From: Bacteroidota bacterium | GTDB lineage: Bacteria > Bacteroidota > Ignavibacteria > Ignavibacteriales > Melioribacteraceae | NCBI GenBank assembly: GCA_018829205.1 | Contig: JAHJUE010000019.1 | Coordinates: forward strand, 62,001-126,000 | DNA: 64,000 bases | Direction: 5' to 3' | Shown: positions 1-8,280 of the stretch, piece by piece | Layout of the letters: each line of letters begins with the position of its first letter | Numbering within the stretch: position 1 is the stretch's first letter | Notes under the pieces: generated by a model | Told to the model about the DNA's origin: nothing | The model's database searches: none | The model's input: the letters and a program-made list of their open reading frames with translations, nothing else | Made by a program: the position numbers and the translations under genes

Positions 1-162
1 TTCAACTGTATCACTTGCAGGATCAAATGATCCTTTTAAAAATTCTAATTCCATATCCACTTGATATGTAACCGAGATATCAATGGAATCAGGTACTTGC
101 GCTTTAGTTAAAACTGCGAATAACAGCACAAGAAAAGCTGTTGTTGTAATTTTTTTAATCAT
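1..162 (-). CDS. Secreted protein, N-terminal part (gene runs off the window)
   Basis: Fifty-four codons are visible, starting at the ATG whose A is at 162, with a strong AGGAG ribosome site just upstream. The start MIKKITTTAFLVLLFAVLTKAQ is a clear signal peptide with probable cleavage after KAQ. The mature part (VTYQVDMELEFLKGSFDPASDTVE) resembles the first strand-rich segment of starch-binding-like or carbohydrate-binding domains found in secreted FCB-group proteins. That resemblance is from memory and weak. The remainder lies beyond position 1, so domain content and length are unknown. Confidence 0.7.
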   Translation of the reverse strand, partial: MIKKITTTAFLVLLFAVLTKAQVPDSIDISVTYQVDMELEFLKGSFDPASDTVE

Positions 163-324
163 AGTTACTCCTTTTATGTGGTGTGATAAATGCTGAAAAA
201 TAATTCTACAAACAAAATTTTCGTTAAAAAATTCACTGTTATAAAAATTTATTATTTCAATGTTGTTTAGAAAAGGTCAGCTCCCTGGTGTATTAATAAT
301 AGTTATTGACCTTTTTAGAAACAC

Positions 325-340
325 CTACACATATGTGTAG
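325..340. promoter_or_regulatory. Perfect 16-bp palindrome in the upstream intergenic region
   Basis: CTACACATATGTGTAG is its own reverse complement. It lies between the secreted-protein gene starting at 162 (transcribed leftward) and the 3' end of the response regulator at 371. It could be a dimer-binding operator for the secreted-protein gene or part of a termination hairpin; the flanking T run (TTTTT at 341-345) fits either. The rest of 163-370 shows nothing else recognisable. Confidence 0.35.
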
Positions 341-370
341 TTTTTACTAACGCCTAAATTCGGGGCAAAT

Positions 371-958
371 TTAATTGAAACCGTAAATTCTGTGAAGCTT
401 AGAATATATATCCTTAAAATGACCTCTTATTTCAGGCATATTTATTTTTAACACTTCTTCAATCGCTTTAAGACTGTTCCCTTCGACAAGTTTTTGAAGA
501 ATATTAAATTCGTTACTGTTTAAATCGCTTAATTTTTTGCTTACGTTGAATGAATCGAATGTTTTTCTGGCAATAAATGAATTCATTGGTACATAACCAT
601 CGGCGGCGTCTTTAATAATTTTTATCATTTTTGCAGGTGGTGAATTTTTAACTAGATAGCAGCTTGCGCCCGCCAGCAATGCCTCAAAGATTTTATCGTT
701 TTCTTCATAGACTGTAAGTACAACAATCGTACAATCTTTAGAAATTTTGTTCAGTTTTTTAATTCCGTCGATTCCCGAAATTCCGGGTAAATTAAGATCG
801 ACTAAAAGAACGTCGGGCATATTGTTTTTATGCACATCAATAAAATCTTCAAATTTTTCGTAGGTACCAATACAGTTTAATCCGTCGGATACGTCAATAA
901 GAGTTTTGATCCCTTCTCTTATTGTCTTAACATCTTCAACTATAGCTATATTAGTCAT
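371..958 (-). CDS. Response regulator, NarL/FixJ-like with a degenerate HTH
   Basis: The receiver domain occupies roughly residues 1-120. The acidic pair is at E8/D9, the phosphoacceptor is D54 in VLLVDLNLPG, the Thr is in VVLTVY and the Lys in LVKNSPP. The C-terminal domain (about 140-195) follows the LuxR-type pattern (EGNSLKAIEEVLKIN) but lacks the usual TxREKEVL opening and the last helix, and ends abruptly with YGFN. It is a diverged paralogue of the regulator at 1106-1744, encoded in the same direction, and both lie downstream of the large sensor kinase. DNA binding is doubtful; it may act as a phosphate sink or through protein contacts (inference). Confidence 0.85.
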   Translation of the reverse strand: MTNIAIVEDVKTIREGIKTLIDVSDGLNCIGTYEKFEDFIDVHKNNMPDVLLVDLNLPGISGIDGIKKLNKISKDCTIVVLTVYEENDKIFEALLAGASCYLVKNSPPAKMIKIIKDAADGYVPMNSFIARKTFDSFNVSKKLSDLNSNEFNILQKLVEGNSLKAIEEVLKINMPEIRGHFKDIYSKLHRIYGFN

Positions 959-1105
959 TATTATCGGGGGTTAGTTTTCCTTGAGTACATAATAAAAATA
1001 ACTAATTTAGAGGTGCCGCAATACTACACAAAGGGACTGATTATTAGAAAGATTGATTTGGTTGATTGAAACTTTTTCAACCAATCAGCCAATCATCCAT
1101 TTTTT

Positions 1106-1744
1106 TTATACCAATCCTTGTTTAATTGCTTTTGCAACGGCTTCCGACTGCGAATGGACGTGAAGTTTTTTATATATATTTCTAAAATGGAAACGCACAG
1201 TTTCAACGCTAATAAACAGCGAATCGGCTATTGCTTTGTAGCTGTTACCTTCAACCAACCCGGATAATACTTCTTTTTCCCTGGCGGTTAACTGAATTTC
1301 TGGGTCGCGGCTGTAAGGTGTAGGATTTTTCTGAAAGAAGTCAACTACCTTTCTGGCAATCTGCGAAGTCATGGGCGCGCCTCCCTCGTGCGCGTCCTTA
1401 ATCGCTTCAAGTAGTTTTGAAGGAGGGGTTTTTTTAATCAAATAACCAGAAGCTCCGGCGCAAAGGGCTTCAAATATTAAATCATTTTCATCGTAAACTG
1501 TAAGCATTAAAATAATATAATCGTGCGATATTTCTTTAAGCCGTTTAATTCCTTCAATGCCGGACATACCGGGCAGATCGATATCCATAAGAACAACGTC
1601 AAATTTTATATCTCTTACTTTTTCGAGCAGGCTCTCGCAATCTCTGAACGCGGCAGCGCAGTTATAACCTTCAGTACCCTCAATTAATATTTTCAATCCG
1701 TCTCTAATCGTATTGCTGTCTTCAACAATTACTACATTTATCAT
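1106..1744 (-). CDS. NarL/FixJ family response regulator
   Basis: A full two-domain regulator of 212 residues. The receiver (1-120) has E8/D9, phosphoacceptor D54 (VLMDIDLPG), Thr in LMLTVY and Lys in IKKTPP. The LuxR-type HTH (about 148-208) is complete: TAREKEVLSGLVEGNSYKAI, then ISVETVRFHFRNIYKKLHVHSQSEAVAKA. Its start is 22 bp from the stop of the propeller histidine kinase on the same strand, so the pair almost certainly forms a cognate two-component system. Phosphorylation by the HisKA_3 kinase and transcriptional activation are the family role. Confidence 0.93.
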   Translation of the reverse strand: MINVVIVEDSNTIRDGLKILIEGTEGYNCAAAFRDCESLLEKVRDIKFDVVLMDIDLPGMSGIEGIKRLKEISHDYIILMLTVYDENDLIFEALCAGASGYLIKKTPPSKLLEAIKDAHEGGAPMTSQIARKVVDFFQKNPTPYSRDPEIQLTAREKEVLSGLVEGNSYKAIADSLFISVETVRFHFRNIYKKLHVHSQSEAVAKAIKQGLV

Positions 1745-1766
1745 CTGAGCCCTTTTAGAATTCTTG

Positions 1767-4700
1767 CTAACTTATGTTTCCAATATACTTAACGGTAGTT
1801 CCTTTACCAAGAGAAGAATTTAAATATAATTTTCCTCCTATTAATGAAGCGCGGTTCTGCATATTGTTAAGCCCGTTCCCTTTGCTTTCTTTTTTCTCAA
1901 AACCGTTGCCGTTATCGCTTAGTTCCATTTCAAGTTTTTTACCCGAGACTTTTGCGTTCAAATAAATTTCGGTGCAATTGCTGTGAGTTATGCAATTATT
2001 AATGCCTTCTTTAAATATGAGGAAAAGATGCTGGCGGTGTTCCATTTGAAGAGATATATTTTCCAATGCTTTCAGATTATCGGAACGGAAAGAAATATTA
2101 GTTTCGGCAAGCAGTTCGGAGTAAGTATCCTGCAGTCTTAATATTAAATCATAAAGAGAATCTCTTTTAGGATTTACAAGCCAAACTATATCGCTCATTT
2201 TATCAATCAGGTCTCTGGATTTGGCGCTTATTTTATTAAGACTTTTCTGAATATCTTTTTCGGCGAAATTTAATCTGGCGGATATAACCTCGCTAAGTAT
2301 TGATATTTCGGTTAAGCTGGAACCTATGTTATCATGCAGGTCGGCAGCCAGTTTTGTTCTTAATCTTTCAACAGCAAGAATATTTTTTATCTGAACGGTT
2401 ACAATATAAATTATAAATCCAAGCATAGTTAAAAAAACAACGGCTACAAATGCCCAGGTTTTCCAAAACGGGGTTAGAATTTTAATTTGAATTTCTGCAC
2501 CCAGTTTGTTCCAAATTTTGTCGTTGTTAGAACCGCGGACTTTAAATACATAATCGCCGTCGCTTATATTTGAATAAGTAACTGTATTTTTTCCTCCTGA
2601 AGAAATCCATTCTTCATCATAACCTTCAAGCATAAATTCATATTGATTTTTTTCGGGTGTAGTAAAATCAAGCGCGGCAAACTCAATATTCATAGTATAA
2701 GAATCATAACTTAATGAGATTGTTCTGCCGTCGGAAAACGAGTTTAAACTAAAGCTTTCGTTTTTAGAATTTGATATTTCACAGTCGGTTATATAAACCG
2801 GGGGAATGTAGGTATTTTCTTTTAGTTCGCCGGGATAAAATGAATTCAACCCGTTAATTCCACCGAAGAATAACTCTCCGTCGAATGTTTTATGATACGC
2901 TCCCCAGAAAAACTGATTGCTTTGAAGCCCGTCGGATATATCATAATTTCTGAATAATTCTGTTTCCGGATTAAATCTCGCTATCCCGTTATTAGTGCTA
3001 AGCCAAATATTTTTTTCATTATCTCCTAAAATTCCGTAAACAACATTGTTGGGGAGTCCGTCTTTCTCAGTATAATGACTGAATTTATAATCAGGTTCTT
3101 TGCCTGTAGAATTTATTATTACGAGTTTATTTAATCCACCGCCTACGGTTCCGACCCATAAAACAACGGAATCAGGTTTTGACCGTACTTCGTCTTCATA
3201 CAAAGAAACAATTCTGTCATCACTGATTGAGTTAGCATTTTGAGGATCGCGTAAAAATCTTTCGAATAATATTTCTTCATTTTTTTTCGAGTTTTTATTG
3301 TTTATAAAACTAAGCTTATTTAATCCGCGCCATGTACCAATCCATAAATTTCCGGCTTTATCTTCAATTATGCATTTGGATTGCACTCTATTATCGCTAA
3401 GACTATTGGGATTATCGGGTTTATTGCTGAAGCGCATAAACCTGTTATTTTTTTTCAGGTATTTATCAAGCCCGGATTCTGTTCCTATCCACAAATTCCC
3501 TTTTGAATCCTGAAATACCGCCTGAATAATATTACTGCTGATGGAATAATTATTGTCGGGACTATTAACAAAATACGCGATGTTTTTTATATTATGTTCA
3601 TTCTTACTGTTTGATTCAAATCTAATTTTATTTAGTCCGCCGCCCCACGTGCCTACCCATAAATACTTTTCTTTATCTTCAAAAATGGAAGTAATAATAT
3701 TGCTGCTTATGCCGCTTCCCGAATTATCGGCAATAAAATGTTCGAACTTATTAAGAGTCCTGTTTAATAAATTTAGTCCGTTTCCCAATGTACCTACCCA
3801 AATATTACCGTCGGAATCCTGAGAAATGGCTCGTATCATATTATGACTTACGCTGTTATTATCAGAAGGATTATGCGTATAGAGTTTGAATTTTTTGTTG
3901 AGATTTATTTTGTCAATTCCGCCGCCGAATGTGCCAAGCCAAATTAAATTTGATTTATCCCTGTATGCGCATCGTAAAATATTATTGCTTATACTTTTTA
4001 TATCAGAGAGGTCGTGTTTATAGTTGTAAAATTTTTCGTTATCCTTATCCAGTATGCTTAAACCAAATTCCGTGCATATCCACAGAAAACCTGCGGCATC
4101 GTGAATAAGAAACGTAATATTATTATTTGCTATAGAATTTTGATTCGAATATTTATAATGTTTTACTGTTTTTCCAGTTTTACGGTTATATTTGATTAAT
4201 CCGTTTTCATAAGTCCCTATCCATAAAAAATTCCCATCGTTTAAAATTGACCATACAACTGATGCATTAATTACTTTATTCCCCAAATTGAAAGATTTAT
4301 AATTGCTGAATTTATTTTCACGTTTATTAAATTTATTTATTCCCCCGCCTTCAGTGGCAATCCATAAATTGTTGTCATTATCCCGGGTTATAAATCTGAT
4401 ATTATTACTGCTAAGCAAATTTTCACCGGCGCCTTCTGTAAATCTTTTAAATTCATTTTTTTTGAAATCGAATCTACACAAACCTGAACTGTTTGTGCCA
4501 ATCCAAATTAAACCTTCTTCATCTTCAAAAATATTTCTAATATTATTTTCACTAATAGAATTTAGGTTTTTAGGATCATTCATATAATGCGTGAAAGAAT
4601 TTGTAAAATAGTCATAGCGGTTTAATCCCCCGCCGTTAGTGCCTATCCAAATATTCCCTTCGCTGTCTTCGATTATGGACCAAATAAAATTATCGCTGAT

Positions 4701-4997
4701 TGAGTTTGAATCATTATCATCCGTTCTAAAAGTCGTAAATTTATATCCGTCGTATCTGTTTAATCCGTCTTCGGTGCCGAACCAGATAAATCCTTTGCTG
4801 TCTTGTAGAATTGCCTGAACGGTAATTTGAGAAAGTCCGTGCTCAATGGATAAACGTTCAAATTTAATGTCATTATAATAATCTGACGTACCCGATGCTT
4901 GAGCGTAAATATTTGCGGTAATAAAAAGAATAAAGAGGAACAAATAATTATTTATTTTTTCAGTAATCATTTTTAAGAAAACAGTGAAATATTTCAT
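1767..4997 (-). CDS. Two-component-propeller sensor histidine kinase
   Basis: An outer-sensing kinase of about 1076 residues. After a signal-peptide-like N-terminus come 14 blades of the W-[IVL]-G-T..GLN type (for example NIWIGTNGGGLNRYD), enough for two seven-bladed periplasmic beta-propellers. A Y_Y_Y domain, one transmembrane helix (FWKTWAFVAVVFLTMLGFII), a HisKA_3 dimerisation box with the phosphohistidine in ADLHDNIGSS, and a C-terminal ATPase domain (N box EGINNCITHS, G box DNGNGF and GNGLNNM) follow. I chose the ATG at 4997 because GAAG precedes it and the longer reading to 5102 only adds a non-signal-like stretch; 4970 is also possible. Unlike Bacteroides hybrid systems it has no fused receiver; the regulator is the next gene. 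Confidence 0.92.
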   Translation of the reverse strand: MKYFTVFLKMITEKINNYLFLFILFITANIYAQASGTSDYYNDIKFERLSIEHGLSQITVQAILQDSKGFIWFGTEDGLNRYDGYKFTTFRTDDNDSNSISDNFIWSIIEDSEGNIWIGTNGGGLNRYDYFTNSFTHYMNDPKNLNSISENNIRNIFEDEEGLIWIGTNSSGLCRFDFKKNEFKRFTEGAGENLLSSNNIRFITRDNDNNLWIATEGGGINKFNKRENKFSNYKSFNLGNKVINASVVWSILNDGNFLWIGTYENGLIKYNRKTGKTVKHYKYSNQNSIANNNITFLIHDAAGFLWICTEFGLSILDKDNEKFYNYKHDLSDIKSISNNILRCAYRDKSNLIWLGTFGGGIDKINLNKKFKLYTHNPSDNNSVSHNMIRAISQDSDGNIWVGTLGNGLNLLNRTLNKFEHFIADNSGSGISSNIITSIFEDKEKYLWVGTWGGGLNKIRFESNSKNEHNIKNIAYFVNSPDNNYSISSNIIQAVFQDSKGNLWIGTESGLDKYLKKNNRFMRFSNKPDNPNSLSDNRVQSKCIIEDKAGNLWIGTWRGLNKLSFINNKNSKKNEEILFERFLRDPQNANSISDDRIVSLYEDEVRSKPDSVVLWVGTVGGGLNKLVIINSTGKEPDYKFSHYTEKDGLPNNVVYGILGDNEKNIWLSTNNGIARFNPETELFRNYDISDGLQSNQFFWGAYHKTFDGELFFGGINGLNSFYPGELKENTYIPPVYITDCEISNSKNESFSLNSFSDGRTISLSYDSYTMNIEFAALDFTTPEKNQYEFMLEGYDEEWISSGGKNTVTYSNISDGDYVFKVRGSNNDKIWNKLGAEIQIKILTPFWKTWAFVAVVFLTMLGFIIYIVTVQIKNILAVERLRTKLAADLHDNIGSSLTEISILSEVISARLNFAEKDIQKSLNKISAKSRDLIDKMSDIVWLVNPKRDSLYDLILRLQDTYSELLAETNISFRSDNLKALENISLQMEHRQHLFLIFKEGINNCITHSNCTEIYLNAKVSGKKLEMELSDNGNGFEKKESKGNGLNNMQNRASLIGGKLYLNSSLGKGTTVKYIGNIS

Positions 4998-5167
4998 TGG
5001 AATTAACGCTTCTTTTTGTTTAAGATGTAAATAAATTTGTCCTCTTAATAAGCTTAAAATACAACAATAATATTGTTTCTTCCATGTAAATATAAAAGGC
5101 ATTTATGTTATTTATTTAATTATTTGCTTACTTTAGGTCACAATTTTTTAAAACAAGTATATATTAA

Positions 5168-6082
5168 ATGAATATTGAAAAAGAAGCGGCCTCGGAAATT
5201 AAAAGACTTAAATCAGAAATTATAAAACATTTATTTACGGTTTCGGAAGTTTCAACCAAACAGTACAATCATGAGTTTACGGTTTCATCCGACCAAGATA
5301 AAATTAAAGTTCAGGTATACTTCGGCAAAAAAGGGGTAAAAACTATTCTGCAGGGAAATAACGAATCTTTTCTTTATAAAAAATTGTCATCTATTATTTT
5401 CGGCGAATCATTATTCAGGCAGACAAATGAAGAAATTCACGAACCGGGAAACTACATCGGCACCGATGAATCAGGTAAAGGAGATTTTTTCGGACCGCTT
5501 ACAGTCGCGGCTTTTTATTCGGACAATTCTGTAAAAAAAGAGTTAACTCACTTCGGGGTGAAAGACAGCAAACTTTTAACTGACCCGCAAATTAATTTAA
5601 TTGCCGAAAAAATAAAAAAAATAAAAAATGTTAGTTATGAAGTTGTAGTTATAACACCGGCTAAATACAACGAACTATATGCAAAATTCGGAAATTTAAA
5701 TCTTCTATTAAATTGGGCGCACTCTAAAGCAATTGAAGTATTATTAAATAAAGTAGATACCGAAACTGTTATAACAGATAAATTCAGCAAACGAGAGTTG
5801 AATATTTCAACTACAAAAAATAAATCAGTCTCTGATAAAAAGATAAATTTTATACAGACAGCAAAGGGTGAAAGATTTATTGGAGTTGCCGCTGCGTCTA
5901 TTCTAGCTAGAAACGCTATGAATCTATGGTTTGAAAATCAAAAGCAGAAAGGACTGGTATTGCCCAAGGGAGCATCAGGCGAAGTTGATTTAAAAGCAAG
6001 AATAATTAAGTCGCAATTTGGAGAGGCAAAACTTAATGAATTAGCCAAACTGCATTTTAAAACTCTGCAGAAAATAAAGTAA
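5168..6082 (+). CDS. rnhC: Ribonuclease HIII
   Basis: Removes RNA from RNA-DNA hybrids in the cytoplasm. The catalytic start GNYIGTDESGKGDFFGP carries the DE pair, followed by GVKDSKLLTD, and a second acidic residue lies in VITDKFSKREL. The first 90 or so residues form the TBP-like substrate-binding domain (DUF3378) typical of HIII rather than HII. At 304 residues it matches the usual family length of about 300. It is divergent from the sensor kinase, sharing a 65-170 bp intergenic region; no strong ribosome site is visible. Confidence 0.93.
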   Translation: MNIEKEAASEIKRLKSEIIKHLFTVSEVSTKQYNHEFTVSSDQDKIKVQVYFGKKGVKTILQGNNESFLYKKLSSIIFGESLFRQTNEEIHEPGNYIGTDESGKGDFFGPLTVAAFYSDNSVKKELTHFGVKDSKLLTDPQINLIAEKIKKIKNVSYEVVVITPAKYNELYAKFGNLNLLLNWAHSKAIEVLLNKVDTETVITDKFSKRELNISTTKNKSVSDKKINFIQTAKGERFIGVAAASILARNAMNLWFENQKQKGLVLPKGASGEVDLKARIIKSQFGEAKLNELAKLHFKTLQKIK

Positions 6083-6139
6083 TCATAAATGTTTTCGATA
6101 ATTTTGTATAAAAAAAATTAAACAGGGAATAAATTTATT

Positions 6140-7249
6140 ATGTCTCCTAAAAATGGAAAGGTTAAAAGAATCGGGATACTAACCGGTGGCGGCGACTGCC
6201 CGGGATTAAATGCCGTAATAAGAGGCGTTGCAAAACCCGCGCATGATCACGGATTATCTGTTGTCGGAATTCTTGACGGCTTTGAAGGATTAGTTGAAGG
6301 AAAAGCCGTTGAACTTTATAACAAAGATGTTTCCGGTATATTAGCCCAAGGCGGAACAATACTCGGTTCATCAAATAAAGGAGACCCTTTCCATTGGCCT
6401 GAAAAAAACGGCGGCGATATAAAAATCGTTAACCGTTCAAAAGAATGTATTAGAAATTATGAAGGCTGGGGACTTGATGCAATTATAGCAATTGGCGGCG
6501 ACGGCACAATGCATATATCCAAAAAACTTATGGATATGGGAATGAATATTGTGGGTGTCCCGAAAACAATTGATAATGATCTTGAAGCAACAGATCAGAC
6601 ATTCGGGCATGATTCGGCCGTATGGGTTGTTTCGGAAGCAATCGACAGACTTCATACAACAGCCTCATCGCATCACCGTGTAATGGTAATTGAAGTAATG
6701 GGTAGATACGCCGGATGGATAGCTCTTAACGGAGGATTAGCAGGCGGAGCAGATATCATTTTACTCCCTGAGTTTCCGTTTAGTTGGGATGTTATATTTG
6801 AAAAGGTTACTCAAAGAAATATGAGGGGTAAAAGATTCAGTATTGTTTGTGTTTCCGAAGGCGCAAAACCAATAGGCGGTGAAATGGTTATTAAAGCAAA
6901 GGATATAAAAAGAACAGATCCAATTCAATTAGGCGGAATTGGTGAAGTTGTTGCTAAAAGAATTTCAGAAGGCTGCGATCTTGAGACTAGATATACAGTT
7001 TTAGGGCATTTACAGCGCGGCGGAAGCCCGACACCGTATGATAGAATCCTTTCAACAAAATTCGGAACTTCAGCAATTGAGCTGGTTATTAAGAAGAAAT
7101 TCGGAAGAATGGTTGCTTTAAAAGGAAGTGATATTGTAAGTGTAAGGATTGAAGACGCAATTTCTAAGCAAAAACTAGTAAAACCGAATGTACAGGCTAT
7201 TTTGGCGGCAAATGCGGTTGGTGTAAGCTTCGGCACAGAAAAGTTGTAA
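6140..7249 (+). CDS. pfkA: 6-phosphofructokinase, mixed-substrate (group III) type
   Basis: Phosphorylates fructose 6-phosphate in glycolysis. Visible motifs are GGGDCPGLNAVIRG (nucleotide loop), GGDGTM and PKTIDNDL (active-site Asp), and substrate contacts in MGRYAGWIAL and LGHLQRGGSPTPYDR. The residue after GGD is Gly, as in ATP enzymes, whereas the Lys in PKTIDND is the one seen in PPi-type and group III enzymes, so this belongs to the mixed-substrate branch. ATP use is likely but not proved. At 369 residues it is slightly longer than the bacterial norm. Confidence 0.93.
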   Translation: MSPKNGKVKRIGILTGGGDCPGLNAVIRGVAKPAHDHGLSVVGILDGFEGLVEGKAVELYNKDVSGILAQGGTILGSSNKGDPFHWPEKNGGDIKIVNRSKECIRNYEGWGLDAIIAIGGDGTMHISKKLMDMGMNIVGVPKTIDNDLEATDQTFGHDSAVWVVSEAIDRLHTTASSHHRVMVIEVMGRYAGWIALNGGLAGGADIILLPEFPFSWDVIFEKVTQRNMRGKRFSIVCVSEGAKPIGGEMVIKAKDIKRTDPIQLGGIGEVVAKRISEGCDLETRYTVLGHLQRGGSPTPYDRILSTKFGTSAIELVIKKKFGRMVALKGSDIVSVRIEDAISKQKLVKPNVQAILAANAVGVSFGTEKL

Positions 7250-7340
7250 AATTTTCTTGATTTGGATTAAAAAATGTATTAGCTTTGAATTCGTTTTTGA
7301 CAAGAATGTTGATTTTTGGATTTGATGATTTATTAAAATT

Positions 7341-7571
7341 GGGGTTGTAGTTCAGTTGGTTAGAACGTCCCGACTTGTCGGGAAGATCGCGAGTTCTTAA
7401 AATTGTTTTTGAAAATTGGGGTTGTAGTTCAGTTGGTTAGAACGTCCCGACTTGTCGGGAAGATTTCGAGTTCTTAAAATTGTTTTTAAAAATTGGGGTT
7501 GTAGTTCAGTTGGTTAGAACGTCCCGACTTGTCGGGAAGATTTCGAGTTCTTAAAATTGTTTTTAAAAATT
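7341..7571 (+). repeat. Three tandem 77-bp pseudo-tRNA-Asp units
   Basis: Units begin at 7341, 7418 and 7495, and the intact tRNA-Asp begins exactly one period later at 7572. Each unit repeats the first 27 bases of the tRNA (acceptor 5' strand, D arm). The anticodon arm is then replaced by the palindrome TCCCGACTTGTCGGGA, and a few T-arm bases (CGAGTTC) lead into an AT-rich spacer instead of the T arm and acceptor 3' strand. None can fold as a tRNA. The palindrome is the same family found inside the AbiEi-like gene at 11690 and 12250. Confidence 0.9.
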
Positions 7572-7645
7572 GGGGTTGTAGTTCAGTTGGTTAGAACGCC
7601 TGCCTGTCACGCAGGAGGTCGCGAGTTCGAGTCTCGTCGGCCCCG
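7572..7645 (+). tRNA. tRNA-Asp (GTC)
   Basis: Acceptor stem GGGGTTG pairs with CGGCCCC, the D arm is GTTCAGTTGGTTAGAAC, the anticodon stem CCTGC/GCAGG encloses loop CTGTCAC with anticodon GTC, and the T arm GCGAGTTCGAGTCTCGT is standard. The discriminator is G and CCA is not fully encoded. It marks the left edge of the accessory island, a common integration target for tyrosine recombinases such as the one at 27816. Confidence 0.97.
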
Positions 7646-7653
7646 CAAAGAAA

Positions 7654-7687
7654 AGCTTCAAAACATATTGTTTTGAGGCTTTTTTTG
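7654..7687 (+). terminator. Rho-independent terminator after tRNA-Asp
   Basis: AGCTTCAAAACA pairs with TGTTTTGAGGCT (one G-T wobble) around a TAT loop, followed by seven T residues. It lies nine bases past the tRNA 3' end. Confidence 0.9.
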
Positions 7688-7718
7688 TTTCTGCGCTTCC
7701 TTAAAATCCCACTGTCAT

Positions 7719-7774
7719 TGTACCGAAAATGTACCGACTGTGTACCCATTTTGTACCCACTTTCTGAAGGTACA
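7719..7774. repeat. Four TGTACC repeats phased at 11 bp, plus one inverted copy
   Basis: TGTACC(G/C) occurs at 7719, 7730, 7741 and 7752, exactly 11 bp apart, with the inverted GGTACA at 7769. One-helical-turn spacing puts all copies on one DNA face. The position just inside the tRNA-flanking end of the island suits integrase arm-type or excisionase sites (inference). No gene is present in 7688-7836. Confidence 0.6.
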
Positions 7775-7836
7775 TCCTTGTTTTTTTGTGATTGGTTAAT
7801 ATGGTTAGTTAAATTGAGTGACATTGTTTTTTTAAT

Positions 7837-8016
7837 TTAATGATTGCTATCTTCTTTAGCAATAAGTACAAGAGTAATTTTATTCGGTTGATATATTACC
7901 TCAAACTTTCTTCCTATCTTAAAACCATGTTGAAGTAGTTTTTTATTTTTGATTTTGATTTGCGGGATTTTTGTATAATCCCGCTTTGTAGGGTAACTGC
8001 TTTCATAAACTTTCAT
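7837..8016 (-). CDS. SymE-family toxin-like protein (AbrB-fold)
   Basis: A 59-residue protein. The core TKIPQIKIKNKKLLQHGFKIGRKFEVIYQPNKITLVLI follows the SymE pattern (P-x-I-x-I-x-g-x-W/L-L-x-x-x-G-F-x-I-G), a SpoVT/AbrB-like fold. SymE of E. coli condenses nucleoids or degrades RNA and is repressed by an antisense RNA. I chose the ATG at 8016 rather than a more upstream one because it carries an excellent GGAGGGG site. It overlaps the stop of the preceding gene by 14 bp, suggesting translational coupling. Conserved Trp is replaced by Leu here. Confidence 0.6.
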   Translation of the reverse strand: MKVYESSYPTKRDYTKIPQIKIKNKKLLQHGFKIGRKFEVIYQPNKITLVLIAKEDSNH

Positions 8017-8227
8017 ATATCCCCTCCGGGTTCGATTCTTCAAACTCTTTACCGCAGATTCTGCATTGTTTAGTTTGAGCAACTACAATATTATGCCGTG
8101 TATTGACCGAGTGCGTTTGAGAAATAATTTTTAGATTTTTATTGCAATCGTGTTTAGGAATCCAGCCGGAATTTTTACAATCTTCCAATAAAAGCTTAAG
8201 CTCATCCTTTTTTTGATTTGTTAACAT
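8003..8227 (-). CDS. Small Cys-motif protein upstream of the SymE-like gene
   Basis: Seventy-four residues with a strong AGGAG site before the ATG at 8227. Only one CxxC (QCRICGKEFE) near the C-terminus is visible, together with two further Cys residues and four His, enough for a single zinc site. It looks like the small zinc-ribbon proteins carried by mobile elements. It is co-transcribed and overlaps the SymE-like toxin by 14 bp, so an antitoxin or regulator role is possible. I do not recognise the family. Confidence 0.55.
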   Translation of the reverse strand: MLTNQKKDELKLLLEDCKNSGWIPKHDCNKNLKIISQTHSVNTRHNIVVAQTKQCRICGKEFEESNPEGIYESL

Positions 8228-8280
8228 ATTAACTCCTTTCGCTTAGTTAGTAATTAAATGAAAGAGCGTACTGCCCCTCA

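Noticed and set aside
1774-4587. Several plus-strand open frames across the sensor kinase gene
   Set aside because: They are antisense shadows of the repeated propeller codons, with Leu/Ser/Pro-rich low-complexity peptides.
7341-7571. Three additional tRNA-Asp genes
   Set aside because: Anticodon arm replaced and 3' half missing; they cannot form tRNA.
7341-7571. CRISPR array (regular 77-bp period)
   Set aside because: Spacers are identical AT-rich sequence and the unit is tRNA-derived; no cas genes are present.
7591-7824. Minus-strand open frame with peptide GADETRTRDLLRDRQAF
   Set aside because: It is the antisense reading of tRNA-Asp, its terminator and the TGTACC repeats; a well-known false protein pattern.
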